Part shown: in pieces, positions 9,080-18,024 of the stretch
Layout of the letters: each line of letters starts with the position of its first letter
Numbering within the stretch: position 1 is the stretch's first letter
Origin: Pseudomonadota bacterium
GTDB lineage: Bacteria; Myxococcota; Myxococcia; Myxococcales; Myxococcaceae
Assembly: GCA_023423535.1 (NCBI GenBank)
Contig: JAFAFL010000137.1
Coordinates: 372,001 to 436,000 of the forward strand
Direction of reading: 5' to 3'
Length of the DNA: 64,000 bases
Program-made: the position numbers and the translations under genes
The notes under the pieces: model-generated
What the model saw: only the letters and a program-made list of their open reading frames with translations
Told to the model about the DNA's origin: nothing
The model's database searches: none

Positions 9080-9343
9080 ATGACCGAGGAAGAGAAGGCC
9101 AAAGCCATCCGACTCGCCCGCGCGATCGCCTCCGACATCTCGCTCTACAACGAGCAGAAGATCGTGAAGGGCATCGAGCAGGACAACCTGTTCGAGGTCC
9201 TCAAGGAGGAGCTCGAGGAGGGCCGGGAGCTCTACCGGAGCCGGGTCAGCCCGGAGCTCTACCGGAGCACGAACTTCTTCGACCGCGCCGTGGTGGACAT
9301 CGTCGTCCGGTCCAAGGCGCACATCCGCTCGAAGATTTGGTAG
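9080..9343 (+). CDS. Small conserved hypothetical protein (87 aa)
   Basis: An 87-residue, charged, mostly helical protein without signal peptide or membrane segment (LARAIASDISLYNEQKIVKG, NLFEVLKEELEEGRELY). I do not recognise a named domain; the pattern resembles short proteins common in Deltaproteobacteria. The ATG at 9080 has no obvious Shine-Dalgarno sequence. Its 3' end overlaps the proposed TTG start of the pseudouridine synthase gene by seven bases, so the two may be co-translated. Codon use is typical of the region, supporting a real gene. Confidence 0.72.
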   Translation: MTEEEKAKAIRLARAIASDISLYNEQKIVKGIEQDNLFEVLKEELEEGRELYRSRVSPELYRSTNFFDRAVVDIVVRSKAHIRSKIW

Positions 9344-10335
9344 CGCCGCCCGCAGCTCCGGACGGCGCATCCCTCCTGCGACACACCGTCCCGCCCGAAG
9401 CGAAGGGCGATCGCGTCGATCAGCATCTGGCCGAAGCGTTCCCCGACCTCTCGCGCTCTCGCCTGCGCGCGTTGATCGACGAGGGCCGGGTGCTCATCGA
9501 CGGCCGCACGCCGAAGGCCGCGGCGCGTCTGCGCGGCGGCGAGTCGGTCGAGCTCACGCTCCCGGCTCCCGCGCCCGCCGAGCCCATCGCGCAGGATCTC
9601 CCGCTCACGCTGCTCTACGAAGACGCGGACCTCGTGGTCCTCGACAAGGCGCCGGGGATGGTCGTGCATCCGGCGGCGGGCCACGCGGACGGGACGCTGG
9701 TGAACGCGCTGCTGCACCGGGTGACGGACCTCGGCGGCATTGGCGGGACGATCCGGCCGGGGCTCGTGCACCGGCTCGACAAGGACACCTCCGGCGTGAT
9801 GGTGGTGGCGAAGAACGAGGCCGCGCTCACCGCGCTGCAGGCGGGCTTCAAGGGCCGGCAGGTGGAGAAGACGTATCTCGCGATCGTCCACGGCCAGCCG
9901 AAGACGGACGAGGGCGTGATCGAGACGCTCTACGGCCGTCACCCGGTCCACCGCATGCGCTTCACCGGCAAGGTCCGCGAGGGCAAGCCCGCGCGCACCG
10001 GCTTCCGGGTGCTCGAGCGCTTCGCGGAGCCCGGCACGCTCCCCGGCGCCACGAGCGGCGCCGCGCTGGTGGAGGTCGATCTCTTCACCGGCCGCACCCA
10101 CCAGGTCCGGGTGCACCTCTGCGAGGCGGGACACCCGCTGCTGTGCGACGCGCTCTACGGCGGCGGGCGGAAGGCGAAGGGCGCCGTGGCCGAGGCGCAG
10201 GAGGCGCTCGGGCGCCAGGCGCTGCACGCGTGGAAGCTCGCGTTCAGTCACCCGGTGACGGGAGAGCGCCTCTCTTTCGAGGCGCCGATCCCGCGCGATC
10301 TGCTTCAGGCGTTGTCCCTGCTCCGCGCCCGCTGA
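9337..10335 (+). CDS. RluD/RluA-family 23S rRNA pseudouridine synthase
   Basis: A protein of about 332 residues. An S4 RNA-binding domain (DRVDQHLAEAFPDLSRSRLR, ~25-85) precedes the RluA-type catalytic domain, with the active-site aspartate near D148 in HRLDKDTSGVMV. Other family motifs are seen: VLDKAPGMVVHPA, GRTHQVRVHL and HAWKLAFSHP. The layout and length match RluD, which makes pseudouridines in helix 69 of 23S rRNA; the exact target cannot be fixed from sequence alone. The start TTG at 9337 is chosen because it gives a full S4 domain and a family-typical length; it overlaps the preceding small gene. It converges with the FMO gene. Confidence 0.9.
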   Translation: MVAPPAAPDGASLLRHTVPPEAKGDRVDQHLAEAFPDLSRSRLRALIDEGRVLIDGRTPKAAARLRGGESVELTLPAPAPAEPIAQDLPLTLLYEDADLVVLDKAPGMVVHPAAGHADGTLVNALLHRVTDLGGIGGTIRPGLVHRLDKDTSGVMVVAKNEAALTALQAGFKGRQVEKTYLAIVHGQPKTDEGVIETLYGRHPVHRMRFTGKVREGKPARTGFRVLERFAEPGTLPGATSGAALVEVDLFTGRTHQVRVHLCEAGHPLLCDALYGGGRKAKGAVAEAQEALGRQALHAWKLAFSHPVTGERLSFEAPIPRDLLQALSLLRAR

Positions 10336-10358
10336 GCGCGTTTGAAGCGTCGGACGGC

Positions 10359-11747
10359 TCAGCCCGCGCGGCGTGCGCGCAGCGGCACGGGCGCCGGCGG
10401 CTCGGAGAGGTAGCTCGCGGCCGAGTCATCCAGCTCCTCCATCCACTTGCGGCGGTGCGGCACCGCGCGCGTGCCGGTGACGATGGAGGTGAAGGTGCGA
10501 TCGCGGTAGCCGAGGATGTCCTCCTGCTTGTCGCGCAGCCACTCCTTGAGCATCGCGGCCACCTGCTCGACCTCGAAGCCCGGGTAGTCGGTCCGGTCGA
10601 GCAGGTCGCGCACGTACGCGGTCTGGAAGTCCACCGCCTCGAAGGAGCTGGAGACGGCCTCCTCGCGCTGCACCCACTGCGCGATGTCCCGCTCCATCTC
10701 CTCGCGAGAGGGGAGCGCGAAGCGGCCCATGATCGCGTCGCGCACGAGCCAGGCCTGCGCGTCGAACATGTTGAAGGTGTAGTACTGGTCCTGCGCGCCG
10801 AGGTACGCGAGCCGCGGCTGCGCGCTCCAGAACACGCCCTTGTAGAGGCCCTCGGGGTAGAGCCGGTTGGGCGACTGCAGCCGCAGCGCATTGGGCAGGA
10901 ACCGGTACTTGTGCAGGTAGCCGGTGCAGAGGATCACCGCGTCCACCTCCTCCGAGGTGCCGTCGGCGAAGTGCGCGCGGCGGCCCTCGAAGCGGGTGAG
11001 CAGCGGGACCTCCTTCATGCCCTTCGGCCAGCGGAAGCCCATCGGGCTGGAGCGGTAGCTGATGGTCACCGACTTCGCGCCGAGCTTGTGGCACTGCACG
11101 CCGATGTCCTCGGCGGAGTAGCTGCTGCCGACGAGCAGGAGCCGCTTGCCCACGAACTCCTCGGCGCCGCGGAAGTCGTGCGCGTGCAGCACCCGGCCCG
11201 GGTAGTCGTCGATGCCTTCGAAGAAGGGGACGTTCGGGGTGGAGAAGTGGCCGGTGGCGTTGACCACGTAGTCGAACTGCTCCTCGCGAACCTCGTGCGT
11301 GGCGAGGTTGTCCACCGTCACGGTGAAGCGGCCCGTCTCCTCGGAGAAGGAGACCCAGCGGACCACCGTGTTGAACTGGATGAACTTCCGCACGTCGCTC
11401 TTCTCGATGCGGCCGCGGATGTAGTCGTAGAGGACCTCGCGCGGCGGATACGAGGGGATGGGCCGGCCGAAGTGCTCGTCGAACGAGTAGTCGGCGAACT
11501 CCAGCGCCTCCTTCGGCCCGTTCGACCAGAGGTGGCGATACATGCTCCCGTGCACCGGCTCGCCGTGGCGATCCAGCCCCGTGCGCCAGGTGTAATTCCA
11601 GAGCCCGCCCCAGTCGGCTTGCTTTTCAAAACAGACAATCTCAGGAATGTCTGCGCCATGCCGGGCGGCGGATTCGAACGCACGGAGTTGTGCAAGGCCA
11701 CTGGGTCCGGCGCCAAGAATTGCAACGCGAATGGTCATTTTTGACAT
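10359..11747 (-). CDS. tmm: Flavin-containing monooxygenase, trimethylamine monooxygenase (Tmm) type
   Basis: A 462-residue protein with the FAD motif GAGPSGLAQLRAF at the N-terminus, the second (NADPH) Rossmann motif LLLVGSSYSAEDIG mid-protein, and an FMO signature-like stretch (HAHDFRGAEEF). Long stretches match what I know of bacterial Tmm, such as CFEKQADWGGLWNYTWRTGL, SMYRHLWSNGPKE and SFNMFDAQAW-type regions. Such enzymes oxidise trimethylamine to its N-oxide with NADPH and O2. Substrate is an inference; related FMOs accept other amines and sulfides. Start: ATG at 11747 (or the internal ATG at 11738); upstream in-frame codons look non-coding. No TMA demethylase or transporter genes are adjacent. 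Confidence 0.88.
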   Translation of the reverse strand: MSKMTIRVAILGAGPSGLAQLRAFESAARHGADIPEIVCFEKQADWGGLWNYTWRTGLDRHGEPVHGSMYRHLWSNGPKEALEFADYSFDEHFGRPIPSYPPREVLYDYIRGRIEKSDVRKFIQFNTVVRWVSFSEETGRFTVTVDNLATHEVREEQFDYVVNATGHFSTPNVPFFEGIDDYPGRVLHAHDFRGAEEFVGKRLLLVGSSYSAEDIGVQCHKLGAKSVTISYRSSPMGFRWPKGMKEVPLLTRFEGRRAHFADGTSEEVDAVILCTGYLHKYRFLPNALRLQSPNRLYPEGLYKGVFWSAQPRLAYLGAQDQYYTFNMFDAQAWLVRDAIMGRFALPSREEMERDIAQWVQREEAVSSSFEAVDFQTAYVRDLLDRTDYPGFEVEQVAAMLKEWLRDKQEDILGYRDRTFTSIVTGTRAVPHRRKWMEELDDSAASYLSEPPAPVPLRARRAG

Positions 11748-12080
11748 CCCAAAGGTGAACGCGCGCGCACGGGTGCACGTCGCGCCGGAGTCGTCGGACC
11801 CCGGGTGATCGGAAAGCCGGCGGACCTGCGGCCGCGGCACGAGCGCTCAGGACGGCGAGGGTGCACGCCCTGAACGAGACTGAGGCGCACGCCCGGGGGC
11901 GAGGCCAATCCCAGCGGGCACGACGGCCCGGTGACCCGCGCACGCCGAGAACGCGCACCGGTCACACGTCACTGAGAGCTCCAACCTTCAACAGGATTTA
12001 CGCTGATTGGTCAAGGAGATACATGCCACGCCAAGCCTGGCCGTCTGCTCTCCAGGCGCAGATTTGGTACGGTCTGACAC
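11748..12080. other. 333-bp intergenic region between divergent tmm-like and esterase genes
   Basis: No convincing gene lies here. The part nearest the esterase (about 11965-12025) is clearly more A/T-rich than its surroundings and probably holds promoters. An AAGGAG with an ATG at 12023 begins a frame that only shadows the esterase. A TACGGT hexamer at 12068-12073 lies seven bases before the esterase ATG. Confidence 0.6.
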
Positions 12081-13502
12081 ATGTCCGTCAGCCCCTCCCG
12101 CAGCGTGTCTGCAACCCTGGCGCTTCTTCTCGCCTCCCTCGTCGGGATCGGCGCCTGCTCCAGCAGCGAGTCGAAGGGCGAGGGGGACGCGGGCCGCGAC
12201 GGGGGCGGAGGCGTTCCGGACGGCGGCGGGACCGACGGGGGGATGCCGGGGAACGCGGACCGGGCGCGGTGGGAGGCCCTGCTGCAGGCGCTCCCCACCG
12301 CGGCGAACGACGGCGCGCGAGGAGAGCTGGTCGCCGCCTTCCAGCGCGAGGTGGAGCTCGAGGGCGGCGGCTTTCCCATCCACGAGCCGGGGCGGTTGAC
12401 GTTCGTGTTCTGGGACCCCTCGCGCATTCCGGGCGCGCTGTCGGTGGCGGGCGACATGAACGGCTGGAGCGCGGACGCGAACCCGATGCTGCAGCCGCGC
12501 CCGGGCTTCCCTCTCTATGTGGCGGAGGTCGCGGTGCCCGAGCCGCTCGGGAGGACCGGCTACAAGTTCGTGCGCGACGGCGCGACCTGGTTCGCCGATC
12601 CCGCGGCGCGTCGCTTCACGCACGATCAGTTCGGAGAGCTGTCCCTCTCATCGAGCGGAAGCGGCGGAAGCGGCCCCAGCGGTGCGGGCCACCTCGAGCG
12701 CTGGCGCGGCTTCGAGGGCGGCACGCTCGAGGACCGGACGATCTACGTGTACGTCCCGCCCGAGCCCGGTCCGCATCCGGTGATGTACCTGCACGACGGC
12801 CAGAACGTGTTCCACCCCGAGGCGATCCACGGCGGCTGGAAGGCGGACGACTCCGCCGAGGCCATGCGCATCGACGGCACGAGCCGGCCCCTGCTGATGG
12901 TGGGCATCCCCAACTCGGCGGCGCGCATGGACGAGTACACCCACGTGACCGACAGGATCGGCGGAGGTGGGACCTCCATCGGCGGACGCGCGGCGGAGTA
13001 CGAAGCGCTGGTCCTCTCGGTGAAGGCGTTCATCGATGCGCGGTACCCGACCCTCACCGGCGCTTCCGAGACGGCGGTGGTGGGCTCGTCGCTCGGCGGG
13101 CTCATCAGCCTCTGGCTCGCACAGCGGAACCCGAACGTCTTCGGCCACGCCGCGTCGCTCTCCGGGACCATCGGCTGGGGGAGCATCGGCGCGACGAACC
13201 AGACGATCATCGACGTGTACCGCGCGGGTCCGCCGACCGGCACGAGGCTCTATCTGGACTCGGGCGGCGGCGCGGGCTCGGGCTGCGTGGATCTGGACGG
13301 CGACGGCCTGCGCGACGATGGCGACGGCGCGGACAACTACTGCGAGAACCTCGACATGCGCGACGCGTTGCTCGGGCTCGGGTGGCAGCAGGGATCGACG
13401 CTCACCTACAGGCACGATGTCGGCGCGCCGCACAACGAGGCCTCCTGGGCCGCGCGCTTTCCGGCGATCCTCACCGGGTTCTTCCCCGGCCCGCGCAAGT
13501 AG
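12081..13502 (+). CDS. Secreted esterase lipoprotein with glycogen-binding-like (E-set) domain
   Basis: A 473-residue lipoprotein: signal peptide ending in the lipobox VGIGAC, then a Gly/Asp-rich linker. An E-set/CBM48-like domain (FVFWDPSRIPGALSVAGDMN, ~110-180) precedes a C-terminal putative-esterase domain (esterase D / Fes-like alpha/beta hydrolase). The nucleophile is probably S337 in VVGSSLGGLISLW, with a late His in APHNEASW. The combination resembles enterochelin-esterase and feruloyl-esterase type proteins. The substrate is unknown, and siderophore genes are not nearby. It probably acts at the outer membrane or cell surface. The start lacks a clear Shine-Dalgarno sequence. Confidence 0.88.
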   Translation: MSVSPSRSVSATLALLLASLVGIGACSSSESKGEGDAGRDGGGGVPDGGGTDGGMPGNADRARWEALLQALPTAANDGARGELVAAFQREVELEGGGFPIHEPGRLTFVFWDPSRIPGALSVAGDMNGWSADANPMLQPRPGFPLYVAEVAVPEPLGRTGYKFVRDGATWFADPAARRFTHDQFGELSLSSSGSGGSGPSGAGHLERWRGFEGGTLEDRTIYVYVPPEPGPHPVMYLHDGQNVFHPEAIHGGWKADDSAEAMRIDGTSRPLLMVGIPNSAARMDEYTHVTDRIGGGGTSIGGRAAEYEALVLSVKAFIDARYPTLTGASETAVVGSSLGGLISLWLAQRNPNVFGHAASLSGTIGWGSIGATNQTIIDVYRAGPPTGTRLYLDSGGGAGSGCVDLDGDGLRDDGDGADNYCENLDMRDALLGLGWQQGSTLTYRHDVGAPHNEASWAARFPAILTGFFPGPRK

Positions 13503-13541
13503 CTGGAGCCTCCGCGCGCAGAGGCTAAGGTCGCCTGCGTC

Positions 13542-14831
13542 ATGGAGCGCCTCGAGCCGTTTCTCTCCCTCGGACTCGCGCTGGCCGCGGGGACCCTCAT
13601 CGGCTTCGAGCGCGAGCAGTCCCGCCCCACCGACGAGACGAAGGAGAGCTTCCTCGGCGGCGCGCGCACGCTCCCGCTCTTCGCGCTCGTGGGCGCGGTG
13701 AGCGTGCTGCTGTCGGGGAGCGTGGGCCTGTGGTTCCCCGCGATCGCGTTCGCGGGCGTGGTCTCTCTGCTGGCGCTCTCGTTCGCGGCGGACCTGCGGA
13801 CCGGCAGGCACCGGGGCCTCACCTCCGAGGCCGCGCTGCTGCTGACCTTCCTCCTCGGCGCGCTCTCCGCGACCGACGCTGCCTTCGACTCCACCGAGAC
13901 GAAGGTGTACGTGGTGCTCGCGGTGACGGTGGTGGCCACGGTGCTGCTGAGCCTCAAGCCGCGGCTGCACGCGTTCCTGCGCAAGGCCTCGGTCGAAGAC
14001 GTCTCCGCCACGTTGAAGTTCCTCCTCGTCGCGGTGGTGGTCCTCCCGCAGCTCCCGCGCCGGACTTTCGGCCCGCTGGACGTGCTCAACCCCTTCGACA
14101 TCGGCCTGATGGCGGTGCTGATCGCCGGCATCAGCTTCACCGGCTACGTGGCAATCCGGCTGCTCGGCCCGAGCCGCGGCGTGCTCGTCACCGCGGCGGT
14201 GGGCGGGCTCGCTTCGTCCACCGCGGTCGCGCTGTCGTTCTCCGGGCGAGCGAAGCAGACGCCGGAGCTGCGCCATGGGTGCGCGCTGGCGGTGGTGCTC
14301 GCCTCCACCATCATGTTCCCGCGCGTGCTGGTGGAGGTGGCCGTGGTCAACGCGGCGCTGCTTCCCCGCGTGGCGCTGCCCATCGCGGCGATGGGCCTCG
14401 GCGGCCTCGTGGCGAGCTTCATCCTCTGGCGGCGCACGCAGCACCGGCAGGGCGCGCCGGAGGTCGTCTTCCACAACCCCTTCGAGCTGGGCACCGCGAT
14501 CAAGTTCGCCGCGCTCTTCGCGCTGGTGCTCCTCGGCGCCAAGGCGGCCACCACGTTCTTCGGCAGCGCCGGCTCCTATCTCGCGGGCGCGCTGGCCGGC
14601 CTCACGGATGTGGATGCGATCACGCTGTCCATGGCGAACCTCTCGCGCGAGTCCATCCCGCACAAGGTGGCCTCGACGACGATCTTCATCGGCGCGGTGT
14701 CGAACACGCTGGTGAAGGCGGGCATCGCCACCGTCGTGGGAGGGTGGGCCTTCGGGCGTGAGGTCGCGCTCGCGTTCGGAGGGATCGTTGCCGCGGGCGG
14801 ACTGGGGCTGGTGGTGATGTGGCTCGTCTGA
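13542..14831 (+). CDS. MgtC/DUF4010 family multipass membrane protein
   Basis: A 429-residue integral membrane protein with about a dozen hydrophobic helices. The N-terminal ~140 residues match the MgtC/SapB pattern (LGLALAAGTLIGFEREQ, FLGGARTLPLFALVGA); the rest fits DUF4010 (GLASSTAVALSFSGRAKQTP, DVDAITLSMANLS). The transported substrate or function is not established for this family. The start ATG at 13542 has no strong Shine-Dalgarno sequence; TAAGGT at 13526-13531 lies ten bases upstream, another candidate near-leaderless start. It ends four bases before the convergent hydrolase gene. Confidence 0.9.
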   Translation: MERLEPFLSLGLALAAGTLIGFEREQSRPTDETKESFLGGARTLPLFALVGAVSVLLSGSVGLWFPAIAFAGVVSLLALSFAADLRTGRHRGLTSEAALLLTFLLGALSATDAAFDSTETKVYVVLAVTVVATVLLSLKPRLHAFLRKASVEDVSATLKFLLVAVVVLPQLPRRTFGPLDVLNPFDIGLMAVLIAGISFTGYVAIRLLGPSRGVLVTAAVGGLASSTAVALSFSGRAKQTPELRHGCALAVVLASTIMFPRVLVEVAVVNAALLPRVALPIAAMGLGGLVASFILWRRTQHRQGAPEVVFHNPFELGTAIKFAALFALVLLGAKAATTFFGSAGSYLAGALAGLTDVDAITLSMANLSRESIPHKVASTTIFIGAVSNTLVKAGIATVVGGWAFGREVALAFGGIVAAGGLGLVVMWLV

Positions 14832-14835
14832 ACGC

Positions 14836-15888
14836 TCAGGGCCACGCGCTGCGCCACGCGGGATCGTCGGTCGCGAACTGACGGAGCCATTGCGAGAGCG
14901 ACACGCCGTCGCTGCGCGCGAGCCGGTTGGCGATCACCACGTGGCCACCTCCCGAGACGACGAAGGCCTCCACCCGGCCTCGCGGAAGGGAGTCGATGCG
15001 TCCGCGCAGTTCGGTCATGCGCCGCGACAGGTCGTCCGCGTGCACCTCCGCGTAGAGCGCCAGAACGGCATCCCGCTCCGATGCGAGCAGGCCCACGCGG
15101 GCGTTCGGCTGAGCGGTCACCGCGTGCTCGAGGATGCGCTCCGGTCGTTCGGCGCACTCCACGCAATCCACTGGCAACTTCAGGCGCCAGCGCTCGTGCC
15201 ACGCCTGGACGAGCGGTGCCGGCACCTCGAACGGCGGTCCCGAATCCGAGAGCACGTCCACCCTCACGCCGGCGAACGCCTCCCTCACCGTGTGCGCGTT
15301 GAAGAGCGCGCCGAAGCCGCCGGCGGAGGCGCCCACCAGCCACACCCTTTTGGCGTCGGGGAACGTCTGCGTCACACGGGTGAGGAACTGGCGGAGGTTG
15401 TGGCTCCCGCGATGCTCGGCGATGCGAGGCCCTTGCGGCGTGTCGTAGGTGGCCGCCGCATCGCCCGCGTGGAGGTCGCCGGTGCAGTACGGCACGAAGA
15501 CAAGGTTCGCCTCGCGGAACGGGTTGTCCTGCGCGAGCTGGTCGAGGAACACGATGCCCGACAGGTTCGCCTCGGCTCGGAACTGATCGATCCCGTAGCC
15601 GGTGGTGAGGTTCGCCGCGCCCGGGACGGGACCGAAGCACTGCTCGCCGCTCGAGCAGGCGCCGCCGCCCTGCAGGTAGATGAGGACCTCCCGGCTGTCG
15701 GCATTGAGGTTCACGCCGAGGCCGGTGGCGCTGCCGTTCGCGCAGCGAGACTCGGGGAAGGGGACGAAGGTCCACGTGCGCGCCTTCGCGGTGATGGGTC
15801 CCTCGCCTTCATCCTGCGCGGGCAGGCAGGCGGTGGTGACGAGCAGCGCCGTCACGAGCAAGCGCAAGGAGAGCGGGAACGGGGACAC
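14836..15888 (-). CDS. Pectinacetylesterase-family serine hydrolase lipoprotein
   Basis: A 350-residue lipoprotein (hydrophobic signal ending LLVTTAC). Family motifs: VLIYLQGGGACSSGEQCF, the glycine-rich strand preceding the oxyanion site; then FVPYCTGDLHAGD and the nucleophile elbow VGASAGGFGALFNA. A late GGGHVVIANRL supplies the probable His. These mark the pectinacetylesterase/Notum-like group; members deacylate polysaccharides or other esters outside the cytoplasm. The substrate is unknown. The start is GTG at 15888, giving a normal signal peptide; TGTAGT lies six bases before it. A longer upstream frame would overlap the divergent SRPBCC gene and is rejected. Confidence 0.85.
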   Translation of the reverse strand: MSPFPLSLRLLVTALLVTTACLPAQDEGEGPITAKARTWTFVPFPESRCANGSATGLGVNLNADSREVLIYLQGGGACSSGEQCFGPVPGAANLTTGYGIDQFRAEANLSGIVFLDQLAQDNPFREANLVFVPYCTGDLHAGDAAATYDTPQGPRIAEHRGSHNLRQFLTRVTQTFPDAKRVWLVGASAGGFGALFNAHTVREAFAGVRVDVLSDSGPPFEVPAPLVQAWHERWRLKLPVDCVECAERPERILEHAVTAQPNARVGLLASERDAVLALYAEVHADDLSRRMTELRGRIDSLPRGRVEAFVVSGGGHVVIANRLARSDGVSLSQWLRQFATDDPAWRSAWP

Positions 15889-15969
15889 GCGCGGACTACA
15901 ACTCGGCGGGCTCGGAAGCGCCAACTCCCCGCTCGGGTGTACCGTTCGCGCGCCCACCCCCGAGGTCCC

Positions 15970-16608
15970 ATGTTCAGGAAGCTCCTCGTTGGTCTGGTCG
16001 TCGTCGTCGTCGCGTTCGTGGCGGTCGTCTCCATGCAGCCGGCACACTTCAAGTTCGAGCGCTCGGCGCTGATCGACGCGCCGCCGGAGGTCGTCTTCGC
16101 GCAGGTCGCGGACTTCTCGAAGTGGGCGGGCTGGTCGCCCTGGGAGAAGCTCGATCCGCAGGCGAAGAAGACCCACGAGGGCACGCCCGGCACCGTCGGC
16201 GCCTCCTACGCGTGGGACGGCAATGATCAGATGGGCGCGGGGAAGATGACCCTCGCCGAGCTGAAGGCGCCGGAGTTCATCCGCATCCGGCTCGAGTTCT
16301 TGAAGCCGATGGCCGCGGTCAACGACACCCGCTTCACCTTCGCCAACGAGGCGGGGAAGACGCGCGTGACCTGGACGATGGAGGGCGAGAACGGGTTCCT
16401 CTCCAAGGCCTTCGGCCTCTTCGTGAACATGGACGAGATGGTCGGCAAGAGCTTCGAGGAGGGCCTGACGGCGATGAAGTCCATCGGCGAGACCGAGGCG
16501 AAGCGCCTGGCCGACGCCGCCGCCGAGGCCGCCGCCGCCGAGGCCGTTGCGCGTGAGGCTGCCGCGAAGGCCGCTGAAGAGGCCGTCGCCGCGCCCGCGG
16601 TGCCGTAG
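15970..16608 (+). CDS. Membrane-anchored SRPBCC (polyketide cyclase/START-like) protein
   Basis: A 212-residue protein with one N-terminal membrane segment (KLLVGLVVVVVAFVAVVSM), then a START/Bet v 1-type SRPBCC domain (~30-175) with the usual opening SALIDAPPEVVFAQVADFSK and WSPWEKLDP. The tail (~180-212) is an Ala/Glu-rich helix. Family members bind hydrophobic ligands; no specific ligand can be assigned. The ATG at 15970 was chosen because the membrane anchor begins there; the in-frame upstream region is antisense to the neighbouring hydrolase. Confidence 0.85.
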   Translation: MFRKLLVGLVVVVVAFVAVVSMQPAHFKFERSALIDAPPEVVFAQVADFSKWAGWSPWEKLDPQAKKTHEGTPGTVGASYAWDGNDQMGAGKMTLAELKAPEFIRIRLEFLKPMAAVNDTRFTFANEAGKTRVTWTMEGENGFLSKAFGLFVNMDEMVGKSFEEGLTAMKSIGETEAKRLADAAAEAAAAEAVAREAAAKAAEEAVAAPAVP

Positions 16609-16614
16609 CGCCCG

Positions 16615-17637
<1,023 letters not shown>

Positions 17638-18024
17638 GCCGCCGTTCTGCATCAGGGCCCGTCCGGCGCCAATGACACGTCCGAACGAGACGCGTATCCC
17701 TTGAACATTGCAGTGGTTTCGGACGCAGCCGCGCGAGTTGTAAAGCCGCCATGCAGCAGGGGCCTGCCCCTTCTCGGACAGGTGGGGCGCGCCCAAACCA
17801 ACTTTCTCAAACTCCAAGAAAGAGCCCGCCGGCGGGGTGATTCTCGTCTGAAACGAGGTCCAGGTCGGGCCCGTTCGACGGCTCGGGGCGGCTGGGGCGC
17901 TGTCCTCCTTCAGGACAGTGGCCCCTCGTAACCTCCTGAAATGACGTCTTCCGCTCGACCGGCACGCCGCGAGCAATACGGCCGCCTGTCTGAATTGGCG
18001 TCAGCCCCCCTGAAAGGCAGGACC
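17638..18024. other. 387-bp divergent intergenic region with a leader hairpin
   Basis: No gene was found between the hydrolase and the amidase. The only clear element is the strong hairpin at 17894-17925, about 100 bases before the amidase start. The ribosome site of the amidase gene (AAGGCAGG) lies at the right end. The open frame across this region has codon positions unlike coding DNA of this genome. Confidence 0.6.
17894..17925 (+). promoter_or_regulatory. Strong hairpin in the leader of the amidase gene
   Basis: GGGGC + CTGTCCT pairs with AGGACAG + GCCCC around a CCTTC loop, with a small internal loop (G against TG): 12 pairs. It has no following T-run, so a simple terminator is unlikely. 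Its position upstream of the amidase suggests a transcript-leader structure; no known riboswitch class fits. Confidence 0.5.

Noticed and set aside
12014..12030. AAGGAG followed by an ATG at 12023 as a gene start
   Set aside because: The frame runs out of phase over the esterase and gives an Arg-rich product; the esterase has lipobox and catalytic motifs in another frame. A short leader peptide cannot be excluded.
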